This document shows, piece by piece, positions 1 to 11,500 of a stretch of 64,000 bases of DNA; positions within the stretch are counted from its first letter, which is position 1, and the number at the start of each line of letters is the position of its first letter. The DNA is from SAR324 cluster bacterium (lineage in GTDB: Bacteria > SAR324 > NAC60-12): assembly GCA_015231885.1 (NCBI GenBank), contig JADGAT010000008.1:23104-87103 (forward strand). The letters are read 5' to 3'. The notes under the pieces were generated by a model, which had not been told where the DNA came from, made no database searches, and saw nothing but the letters and a program-made list of their open reading frames with translations. A program made the position numbers and the translations under genes.

Positions 1-2
1 TG

Positions 3-2510
3 GCAGGAACGACCTTTCAGGCTGCCGTTTCCTTGGAAGAGGGAGGAAATACCATTGTTGCCAGAGCTTACAACGCCTATACTGAAGCCACTGCTTCTAT
101 TCTGGTTTCATTGGATAAAACGCCTCCCTACATTACCATTGACTCTTTGATTGAGGGCCAGGTCGTCAGTACCCCCAATGTTATGGTCAGCGGCTTGGTC
201 AATGACATTGTGCGTGGAACCGTCAGTGAAGATCAAGCCAATGTGGTCATCATCAGTGAGCATGTCGACTCCATCAGTCGCCAGAAGCGTCAATTGTCAG
301 CCAGTATCTCAGCAGCTGTTTCGAACCGTAGCTACCTTGCCACAGAAGTTCCCCTGCAGGAAGGAAAAAACATCATTACCGTTAGTGCTTCTGACCAGGT
401 GGGCAATGTGAATTCCACGCAAATGACTATCCATTACAAACCTCCGGAATCCAATCATTTGGAGCTGCTTTCCGGGCAAAGTCAAAGTGGTGTCATTGGT
501 GCCGTACTCCCTCAACCGTTTCAGGTGAGGCTGGTTGATCGTAATAACATCCCTTTGGTCGGCAAAAAAGTTGTTTTCCGCGTTGTAAAGGGCGATGGCC
601 TTGTGGGCGTCAAGAGTGCTGAACCTTCCCAAGCCATTCTGCAGACAACCGACAGTCAGGGAATAGCCAGTACTTTCTTTCAGTTGGGTTCCCGTTCCGG
701 TAACGGCAACCAGCATGTGCGTGTGACAGGAGTTGGAGCCGAAGGAGAAATTTTATTTTATGCTTCAGCGACTCCCCGGGTGCCTGAAAAAATCAGTATC
801 AACTCGGGTAACAACCAGCGAGGAGGTGTCAATCAACAATTGGGGCAACCCTTTGTTGTTTCTGTCACGGATTCGGGAGCCAATGTATTGAAGGGGATTG
901 AAGTGGAATTCAACGTCACGGCAGGCGGGGGAAAATTACAAAATGGAAAAACAGCGTTCTCCCTGCTAACTGATAGTGATGGGCGTGCATCCGCTCATCT
1001 AACACTGGGCCCAGAGAAAGGCATGGATGTCCATCGGGTTACAGCTACTATTGCAGGCAGTGATTTATACGCAGGTTTTACCGCTTCTGCTCTGCAAACG
1101 GGGAATCCGGGAAATACCAGAGTGAGCGGATTGGTCTTAGATAATGAAGACCAGCCTCTTCCTGGAGTTACCGTCCGTGTTGAAGGAACGACTCGTCAAG
1201 CGATTACTGACGAAGCTGGGCAATTCATCATTCCGGAAGTTCCGGTGGGTCCCCTGCATTTGATTGCTGATGGAAGCACCACTTCCCTGCCAGGCACCTG
1301 GCCCACCCTGTCTTATAACATCATCACCGTACCTGGGGCAGACAACCCCTTATCTTCTCCAATTTATATGCTCAAACTGGATACTGACAATGCAAAACTG
1401 ATTGGAGAAGAGGATGTCGCATTCACATTGCCAGACGTACCAGGTTTCAAATTGATCGTCCCCAAAGGATCGGCTACATTTCCAGATGGTTCTAAAATCG
1501 GATATTTGTCTGTCACCGTCGTCAATAGTTCTAAAATTCCCATGGCTCCTCCTAATGGAATGCAGCCCCAGTTCATCATCACCATCCAGCCAACGGGCAC
1601 CATGTTCGACCCTCCGGCACCACTCACGTTACCGAATGTGGATGGCCATCCACCTGGAGCACAACCAGAACTGTATTCTTATGATCATGATCTGGAAGAG
1701 TTTGTTACCATTGGTCTGGGAAAAGTCAGCGAGGATGGTCAAGTCATTGAATCGCTTCCTGGGGTGGGGGTGATTAAAGCAGGATGGCATTGCGGCAGTC
1801 AACCCTCTACGAGTGGCTGTGTCCACCAGTGTACTTCCTGCCAAATTTGCATGGGAAATTGTACCTGTCTTCCTGATTTCAGCAAAAATGGTTTGGAAAT
1901 TGGTTTGTATCATGTCTGTTTCAATGGAGAAAAAGTCAAACTAACAGCATCTCAAGCCAGTGGATTGCAAAATATAGGATTCATCAAGTCCACTCGCCTG
2001 CAGCAAATAGGTCAACAGGTGCTGCGGGCACACTGGGGAAAAAAAGAGAGCCCGGAAATCACTCAAACCCGCCAGGACCTTCGCGCTCTCCGCCACGCCT
2101 TGCGAATATTCAAAAAAGCAGCAGAAAACAACGATGGCCATCGGCGATCTCTTGAACGATTATCCAACACACGGACATCTATTTCAGCTTTATCGGAATA
2201 CCAGCGATCCAAAACACGAGTTCAAGAAATATTGTCCCGTTTACTGCGATCGCCTCCAATAAACAATCAGCGCTCTGGAAGTCCTGCATCAACCAATCCT
2301 GTGTCAAGAGAACTCCGTAAAAAAGCCCGTGAGATTGCGTTGGAATTGGATGGAACATTGGAAGAGACGACGATTGATCAGCTGAAAGACATTGATCAAT
2401 TGCTAAAACGGTTGGAACCACAACCTATTGTTCAAGAATACCAGGAAGACGAACCATCAGGAATTATAGTGCCCGAAGCACCGCCTGTACCACCTGATCT
2501 GAACCTATGA
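3..2510 (+). CDS. Ig-like / carboxypeptidase-regulatory-domain surface protein, 5' end outside window
   Basis: The frame is open from the first bases with no stop, and the opening residues already read as an Ig-like strand pattern, so the true start lies upstream. The visible ~835 residues contain Ig-like segments, two group-1-type bacterial Ig-like domains (about residues 145-260 and 260-370), and a carboxypeptidase regulatory-like domain near residue 380, recognisable by its motifs GLVLDNEDQPLPGVTVRVEG and DEAGQFIIPEVP. A cysteine-rich stretch (seven Cys encoded at 1791-1869) and a charged, helical, proline-ended C-terminus follow. It ends 22 bp before the RHS gene on the same strand, so the two are probably co-transcribed and co-exported. 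The function is not known; adhesion or support of the RHS partner is inference. Domain calls are from pattern only. Confidence 0.8.
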   Translation, partial: AGTTFQAAVSLEEGGNTIVARAYNAYTEATASILVSLDKTPPYITIDSLIEGQVVSTPNVMVSGLVNDIVRGTVSEDQANVVIISEHVDSISRQKRQLSASISAAVSNRSYLATEVPLQEGKNIITVSASDQVGNVNSTQMTIHYKPPESNHLELLSGQSQSGVIGAVLPQPFQVRLVDRNNIPLVGKKVVFRVVKGDGLVGVKSAEPSQAILQTTDSQGIASTFFQLGSRSGNGNQHVRVTGVGAEGEILFYASATPRVPEKISINSGNNQRGGVNQQLGQPFVVSVTDSGANVLKGIEVEFNVTAGGGKLQNGKTAFSLLTDSDGRASAHLTLGPEKGMDVHRVTATIAGSDLYAGFTASALQTGNPGNTRVSGLVLDNEDQPLPGVTVRVEGTTRQAITDEAGQFIIPEVPVGPLHLIADGSTTSLPGTWPTLSYNIITVPGADNPLSSPIYMLKLDTDNAKLIGEEDVAFTLPDVPGFKLIVPKGSATFPDGSKIGYLSVTVVNSSKIPMAPPNGMQPQFIITIQPTGTMFDPPAPLTLPNVDGHPPGAQPELYSYDHDLEEFVTIGLGKVSEDGQVIESLPGVGVIKAGWHCGSQPSTSGCVHQCTSCQICMGNCTCLPDFSKNGLEIGLYHVCFNGEKVKLTASQASGLQNIGFIKSTRLQQIGQQVLRAHWGKKESPEITQTRQDLRALRHALRIFKKAAENNDGHRRSLERLSNTRTSISALSEYQRSKTRVQEILSRLLRSPPINNQRSGSPASTNPVSRELRKKAREIALELDGTLEETTIDQLKDIDQLLKRLEPQPIVQEYQEDEPSGIIVPEAPPVPPDLNL

Positions 2511-2532
2511 AGCGGCATTCCATCAATAGACC

Positions 2533-5500
2533 ATGCAGTACATCATCAAATTGGGAATATTATTGATTGGTCTATTTTTTCTCTATTCGACTGGAATAGC
2601 AGAAAATTTAGAGCCATATCTTCAGGAAACTGAAGAAATTCCATTCACTTCAACCCTGGCGGCTCCGCTTCGTCATAAAGCCGCACAGCTGGGCACTCCG
2701 GTCAAAATATTCCAATATGTCCGCAATAATTATGACTATGCGCCCTATCATGGTTCACGCAGCAATGCCATCAATACTTTTTTTGCCAGACGTGGCAATG
2801 ATGTGGACTTGGCTTCTCTTCTGATTGCCATGTTTCGCTCCCAAAACATCCCTGCACGCTACGCTGTTGGTAGAGATCGCAGGAAGATGGAAGATGTTGC
2901 CAACTGGCTGGGAGTAGTGGACTGGACTGTTGCCTACGGACTGATCAAATACCAGGGAATTGATAAAGATGTGACTTATAGCCACACAAGTTTTGAATCT
3001 CAACGCCTCTGGGTTTTTGATCTGGAACATGCATGGGTGGAAGTCTTTGTGCCTGCCAGCGATGCCGGTGCCGGGACTTCCAAAATAGATTGTACCCAGC
3101 AACCCGATTCATGCGCCTGGTTTTCTATCGACCCTGCTTTCAAACGAAAACAGTATAGCCAACCATTTGAAGACCTCATTAAAGTCTACGATCAAGTCCA
3201 ATTTGACTATGAGCGTCTGTATCTGGCCGAAAAGAATCAGGATGAGTCCATTTTGGGTAAAAATCCGCTCAGAATTTATGAAGAGCAGATACTGGATTAC
3301 CTTGAAGAACACCATCCAGGCAAAACATTGGACGATGTTTTGTATCAAGGAACCATTATTCCAGAAGTGCGTTCCACCTTGCAGTCGACATTCCCTTATA
3401 TCCCTCTGGAACAACCACGCCAGTACGCTTCGATTGCAGAGCACGATGCCTCCGAATCCACTCCCTGGGCAAAATACCTGACCATCCATGTACACAAACG
3501 AGGACCCGAGGGAAAGGCCGACCCCGCAAGCCCCATCTTTGTCAATCAAAAATTTCTCCTGTCCACTTTGACCACTCAAGCTCTGGCTTATACTTTTGAG
3601 TCTTGTGGAAGAGCCTGCATTCAGGCTAAAACTTTGCTGGATGGACAGGAATGGGATACATTTGTCAGCTCTAATGGTTCGCTGCTTTGGGGAAATCCTT
3701 TTGTTATTGATCTCGAGATCGATTTTTATGCAGGCAGGACCGGAAAAGTACAGTATCCAGATAACGTGGTTGGCGGATACTACCTGGTGTCTTATGGTGG
3801 CTATCATTCCAATTGGACTCAAGTCGAGTATGCCTCTGATAAATTGATTGCTGCCCAGGCACAGTATCCTGTTGCTGAAGATCCTGACAAACCCTTTGCG
3901 CCTTTTATCGATTCAAACCTTAATGGAATCAAAGATAATGGGGAGCTGTTGGTGGTGGAAAATCAGGATGCCATGGATCTCTTGAAAGGAGCTTTGTTGG
4001 AAACAGCAGAAAAACTCTATTTCAATCAGTTTCGGGATGCCAATGAACGTCTCAGTGCACTCACCCATATCAAAAAACCCATTTTGAGCTGGCTGGGAGT
4101 GATCAGTTCCGTCCATCGTGTAGAGTATGTGGATGGAGTGGCCGCTTCTTTCCAACCTGGAGGCATGTTGATTGACATGAAAGGAATTCATTCTGGCATT
4201 GGTTGGCACCTGGATAAATGGGGAGGTAAAACCGATCGCCATGAACGGTTGGCCGGTCATATTGCTTCAGCCTATGAGCATGAAGTGTGGGAAGAATTGA
4301 CAGAATATGAAGCAATTTCTTCGATCAGCGGAATCCAAAAAGCTCTTGCTGGCGGAGCAGTCCTGCTGAATCCTAAAAAAAGCGCAGCAGAAGATACCGT
4401 TGCCGAAGTGTATCATGCCCTGGGTTTCAGTAACCAGGCACCAGAGCCTTTTGTCATGAAGGAAAAAGAAATCTTTGGTACCCAGCAGATTGTCTGGGAT
4501 CTGCCTGCAAATAATAGCACCGCTACCTTTGATACCTTCCAGGCAACAATCAACGCCAATACACCGGAATTGCGCAAAATGCAAAGAACCTATTCAAACT
4601 GGTTCAACCAGCAATTTTCAGAATTTGAGAGGATTCGCAATTTTATAAGACAGCAACTGGACAATGTGCCCAACTGCCGCTTTTCTGAATCAGGGGGAGT
4701 TCGCTGGGAAGGAAAAACGCATAGCGGTGAATGCACCAAGGTGCTGCGAGAATGGGAAAATTATTACCACGTTCAAAGACAATTGAATCCACAATCCTAT
4801 CAATATTTTGATAAAAATCAGGGATTTGACCCCAATGCTCAAGTCTACCGAAAAGGCAGAGCTGAAGAAGGTCAACATGCGACTGGTGTCATTAAAAAGA
4901 TGCGTGATGACCTATATCTTCCAGCCAGTCGATTTGCAGCAGCCGAATACTACATTCCATCGACACAGACCATGGATATCAACTCCAATGTTTCTGTCTA
5001 TATCCACAATGCTTATTATCCCAATGGCCAACTGGGACTCAGTACTTATGCCCTGGCCAATCGGACCTTTCGTGCCAGTGGAGGACATATCACACCGGCC
5101 AGTACTGTCAATACGGTGACAAGCAGGATTTTTGAACCGCCTGAAGCAGGTCATCGTGCTCAATTTTCCATAAAAGATGACATTATTGGTGTGACTCTCG
5201 AGCAGGGATGGAATCAAATCATACCACGTACGGACTCATCGATGGTGCTTTCACCAGAAGAATACTTTGAGCTGTTTTTAGAAGAAAGCTATCAGCCGAT
5301 CACCATGGTTGCCATGCAGCAAAAGGATCCGCATGCCAATAGACTCTTCAATCAATGGGAAGTTCAGTCGATTTCTCCTCACATGTCCACAGCTCAGTTT
5401 CAGGAATTGAAGGAAACCGCGTACCGTGAATTGCAGCAAATTTTATTATACAAGCCCCTTTGGATTTTTTTGGATGATCCTCAAGGACCTGAAACGATCT

Positions 5501-8500
5501 GGCTGCCTTTGCCCCATGTTGTACCTCCTGTCGACCAACCTCCTGTCGAGCGGGCCGCACAGCTTTCGGTTGTTGTTGACATGACTGCGGATGATCAGCT
5601 CCAGATTGTTTTGCACAAAGGGTGGAATCTGATTGAAAAAGCAATAGGTGAACCGATTGAACGAGAAGACCTATCATTTGTTCATCCCTCTAATCCAAAC
5701 ATCTCTTTCAACTCGAACTACGGCATGACATTTTGGCAGTATGATGCAGGTCAATGGAATGTGTCTCCGCAGCATGAGTCAACAACTCAACATTATGGAT
5801 CTTTGAGCAAGATCAAACCACATGAAGATCTTTGGGTTTACACGACCCGCCCTGTCATATTGACGATTCGACAGCCAGAGGTGCCGTCCCATACGATTTC
5901 CAGAGAACCGGCGAAATCGCTTGGAATCGTATCATCACCCAGTGATCCTGTTGGTCTGGGCAGTGCGGAACATCATGTGAACCCAGATGGTTCCTTCAGC
6001 TATGCCATCCCCATCAAGCTGGTACTCGGAACCCACGGCATTGCTCCCAATCTGGCGATGGTCTACAATTCCAATGCAGGCAACGGCATGCTGGGGTTGG
6101 GATGGCACTTGAGCGGAATTTCCTCCATCACTCGAATGAATTATGGCCAGGGAATCCAATATGATGAAAATGATACTTTTGTTGGACCAGATGGGCGCCT
6201 GGTTGATGTCAGCGGTGGAAATCGGCTAGAATACCATGATGAATACGAAAATTGGAACCGGTATGTCCCTGATGGAACCAACTGCGGCAGAGGACCTTGC
6301 AGCTGGACACTGTATCGTTCTGATGGGGCCAAGCTGCACTTTGGAAAAACGACAGGAGATAATGGTTCACGGGTCATCACACAGGAGCCAGAGAAAAATG
6401 GCGCAGTCCGTGTCTGGGCACTGGATAAATTCGAAGACATTCATGGCAATTATTACACGATCGAGTATATTCAACACAATGGGGCCTTCTACCCGAAATA
6501 CATCCGGTATACGTTCAACGCTAAGACAGGGCTGGCAGCCAACCGTACCATTGAATTCCAATATGACAAAACGGGGCGCACTGATTATATGAATAGCTAT
6601 GCACACAACACCCGGGTTCAAATCCGTTGGCGTCTTGATCGAATCACAGTCCAATCCAATGGAGAAACAGTACGGGAGTATGAACTGAAGTACCGCACAA
6701 AAAACAGCGTATTCAGTAATCAAAGCTTATTGCATTCGGTTCAGGAAACAAATGGAGACGAATCATTACCTGCTCACACTTTTACTTGGACGGACGGTGG
6801 GTTTCTTTCATCTGATTCACCTCCTCTGATTTTTAATTTGGGAGAAGAAAAATCGGAACTGTATACTTCTGATGCACCGGTCTGGATTATTACAGGAGAC
6901 TTTGACGGGAATGGAACCAAGGATATTCTGCGCATCAAAAATGGTGGTGGTGTTGAAACCACTAATCAGAATCATGTTTTTTTCTTTGACAAGGCAACCC
7001 ATCAATTCGTTCAGCAGTCAAGCTACTCATTCGATGCGCTTCTGCAGACAGAACCAGGCGATTCCAAAGGGCATGTCCGAGTTTATTCCGGAGACTTTAA
7101 TGGAGATGGCAGGACTGATATTTTAAGAACAGGGTATCTGGTAGAAAATGAAGCAGAAGAAAAGACAGGAGCCGATCAAATTTGGTTATCGACCCGTGAA
7201 GGGACATTTGTACTCAGTGAGCATGCTCCCGATTTAACACATGCTGGAAACTATCTCCAACAGGAAATCCATCTGGGCGATTTTAATGACGATGGGCGAA
7301 CTGATATTTTGCGTGTTAAGCTTGATGCTGCAGGCGCACAACATCTATGGCATGGCGGCACTGATTATTCTACTCCCATTCCTGTATTGCAGCACGAATT
7401 ACTGGCACAATCCTCTCCCTTCAGTTTTCCGAGATTACGGTCACGGATTTATGTGGGAGATTTTAACGGTGATCGCAAAGCTGATATCCTGCGCAGTACG
7501 GTGGGAACCAATGAAAATAAATTATGGATTTCAAACGGTTCTGGTTTCACAGAAATGGCCGCTGCTGGTTTGCCTGCAGATGCATTTCATGCTGCTGACA
7601 ACAGAACCCGTCTCCATCTGGGGGATATCAACGGCGATGGTAAAACAGACCTTCTCCAAACCCATAACCGGGACAACCGCTGGGCCAAACTCTATTTTGC
7701 CAATGGCCATGGATTTGAGATGCCAATCGATATCACTACCGCCAAAGGACCGCTGGATCACTATAAGCACCAGCAATACCAACAGTTTTTGTACCTCCAG
7801 GATGTTGATGGAGACAAAAAAACAGACATTGTCAGCGTTTCTGATGCCGGTAATGGTTATCACGACACCATTTTTTCCTGGAGTGATGGGAAATTTATCG
7901 AAAAAAACATGTTGGTCCCGAAGGGAGCCTTCCACCATAAAATGGGCAAAAAGCAGATCCATTTAGCCGATTTTGACGGAAATGGAACCGTTGATATACT
8001 GGTGGCCAAAGATTATAAAGACCTGTACCGGTACAGTACCTACATGAATGACGAAGGTGTGGACGATCAAACTGCTGATGATTCAGAACCTCCTTCTGAT
8101 ATCACCATTCAAAGCACAATTTGGCAAAATCAGTCACACCCCGAAACCATGGCACAAATCACTAATGATCAGGGAGGCCGCATTGCTGTAAAGATGAAAT
8201 CTGCCCTGCAGATGCCAGGAGCTGTTCTCCCTGCCCGAACTTCCTGCCAAAACAGCATGGAAAGCCAAGGTGTCGAAACCAAGGCTGGCTATGGAGAAAT
8301 TTGTGGTCTCCCGCTTTCTTCTCCTCGTTACCTGGTTAACCGGATAACCCTTAACAATAATGCGCCGGTTGGTACTGATTATACCAAAACATATACAACC
8401 GATTACCAATATGAAAATGGTCGTTACACTCCTGGGAAAATCCCTGATCGACGAAATCTCGGTTTTGAAAAAATAACAATCCGTGAGCAATGGAAAAATT

Positions 8501-11500
8501 TCAAAACAGAAACCATCTACAATCAAAACAAACCGTTCCAGGGAACCGTCCATCACATCTCACAGTATGCCCATGGTTTGCTATTCAGCAAAACAGAAAA
8601 AACTTACAAACTCCATGAAACCGTTCCTCTTTCTAAACAAATTCATCTGATTTTGCCATACCATGAAATTCAAAGCACCTATGAAAAAGGACAGTTTGTT
8701 TTTCACATGGATTTGCTCCAGACCCATCCTGATAAGTACGGATATCCTCAACTGGTACGCAAAGCGATTTCAGAAAAAAATCAAAGAGCAATCAGTACAC
8801 TCACCACCTATATGCACAAAGATTCGCTGGCAGACCAAACAATTCCCTCATGGAACGGGAATATTTCAGAATGGCGTTTAGGAATGCCTTTGCAAACAAA
8901 AAAAATGAAATCCAATTTATTGATTTTCCAATGGGAACAAGAGAGCATGTTCCGGCAGCAGCTAGAGACAAACAACCTGGAGGATCTTTTACAATGGGAA
9001 AAATTTGAATACCATGATGCCTCCAAAGGTTATCAACTCAAAGGGCATCAACAGTATTTGTTTTGCTATGTCCTTAATGACTGCACCACTACCGAATGGA
9101 TTCCCATCCAGCAAAACATGGATTATGATGACTATGGAAATTTGATTTCTGCAACGGACCAGTATGGAGCTGTTACTCAGACATTGTATGAGGACACCTT
9201 CCACACATTTATCTCCCAAACCATCAATCCTGCCGGTCATCAGGAAGTTTACGAATATGACAATCAAGGCCGGTTATCCAGGCACACCAATGCCCAGGGA
9301 CATTCCCTCGACTATACGTATGACAACTTGGGAAGACCCCGTCAGATTTCCAAAGAACCCCATTCTTTCATCGAATACCGCTACTTCAACTATGGAAATC
9401 CTATCAGCCAGTATACTGAAGTCAGCACTTCAGCAGGCCCTTATCATACCTGGAAAAAACAGTTTTTTGATGGCCTGGGATTTGTTTACAAAGAAGAACA
9501 TTCCGGCAATGATGGAAAAACCATCGTGGTGGAGCACAAAATTGATTTTCCCAATCAAAAAAAACGTATACAGCGCTCGAGACCCCACTTTTCTGATGAA
9601 ACCCCGGAATGGATAACAACGAATTATGACATGGCAGATCGCTTAGAAAACATCAGGGAACCTGGAAAAACGGACATCAATTACAGCTACCATTCAGAAG
9701 AAAATGCACGGGTTACCATAAAAACCGTGGCCTTACAACCCTCTTTGACGTATCAAAATGGGTGGGGCAATGTTTTTAAAATAAAGAATGAAAAAAATGA
9801 AGGAACCCTTTATACGTACGATCTTTTGCAGCAATTGATCTCAGTCGCATTAGAATCCCCAAATTACTCCACCACGGCCATGACCTACGACAGTTTTGGG
9901 CGAAAACGTACCATGAACGACCATTCGACCGGAAGCACAACCCATACCTATTCGGATCACAATGAAAATAAAAAGACCATCCGTGATGCCAATGGCCAGG
10001 AAACCACCTTCCATTATGATGTCTTGAACCGGCTGACACAAAAAAACAACAGCAGCGGCAGCATTACTTTTTCTTATGATGGAGGAGGAGGTCATCATGT
10101 CGGACACCTCACCCAGGTGAATTTTCCAGGCGGCAGCAAATCCTTCCAATACGATGAGGTGGGAAATGTCATTCAACAAATCACCCAGCTCAATGGATTG
10201 AACGACATTTTTGAAGAACAATGGCAATATAACGAGCTGAATCTCCTGCAAACACGCCTTTTGCCGGATCATTCGAAAGTAGACTACGAATACACTCCTA
10301 TCGGGCAGCTGAAAGAAATCCTGGTCAATGGCCAACCGTATGTTGAGTTTACTGACTACAATGCCCATGGACAATTCCAGGGCAAATCTGTTTTTCCACC
10401 CCAAACCTACACGATGTATCACTATCAACATCATCGTCTGGATGCATTGACTACCCATTCTTTTTCCGATTTATCAGAAGGCGATTTGCAGGAGTTGAAA
10501 TACACCTATGATGGTCAAAATAACATCACTGCCATCCAGGATAACCGTACCCATAAAACATTTCATGGAGTGAATACGGATGAATCGCAATCGTTTACTT
10601 ATGACACCATGAATCGTTTAACCCAATCTGTGGGCCATGGCACTAAAAACTATGATTATGACGTTCGGGGAAATCTGGAGGGGGATACGGGCTTGCATTA
10701 CAATAAAGCCAACAATCAAATTATCACGGCCAGTGAAGGCCGCAGTTTCGACTATGACTCTGCAGGCAACCTGATTGCTAAAAGGGCAAACGGTAGCGAA
10801 ACCTGGCATTATACTTATGATGCCGAAAACCGTTTGATTGAAGCATTAGATCGACTCAGCAACACCCAGGTTAGCTTTGCCTATGACGAAACCGGACAGC
10901 GAGTCAAAAAAATTTATACTCGCTCCGATGGCAGCAGTATCACCACCTTCTACGTAGGATCTTCCTACGAGCTGCGCCGCGATACCAGAGCAGGGCATAA
11001 AGATCTGGTAACACGCTACATTTATGGCAATGGTCAAAAAATAGCATCTCACACTCGCTATCAATACAATCCACAGGGACGCTCTCTCAGTCGTCTTGAC
11101 GGCAATACCAAAGACGAGGTGCCGCTTGGTGAATTTTTCTATTATCCGAATCACCTGGGCTCTTCCGTCCTGGTTGCCGATACCCAGGGGAGGCAAGTCA
11201 CCCGCATCCTCTACGACCCCTTTGGCAAAATCGATCAGGAACACTCAGCAGGACTCGACAGCACTACCTTCAAATTTACCTCACAAGAGCTTGATGAGGA
11301 AACTGGTTTGTATTACTACCGGGCACGATTCTACGATCCTGAGTTGGGAAGGTTCCTCACTCCGGATTCCATCATCCCCGATTGGTACAACGCCCAGGCC
11401 TTCAATCGGTATGCTTATGTGATGAATAATCCGTTGGTCTATACGGACCCGAGTGGGCATTTTGCCTGTGGAGGTGTGTGTGCTTTAGGGATAGGTTATC

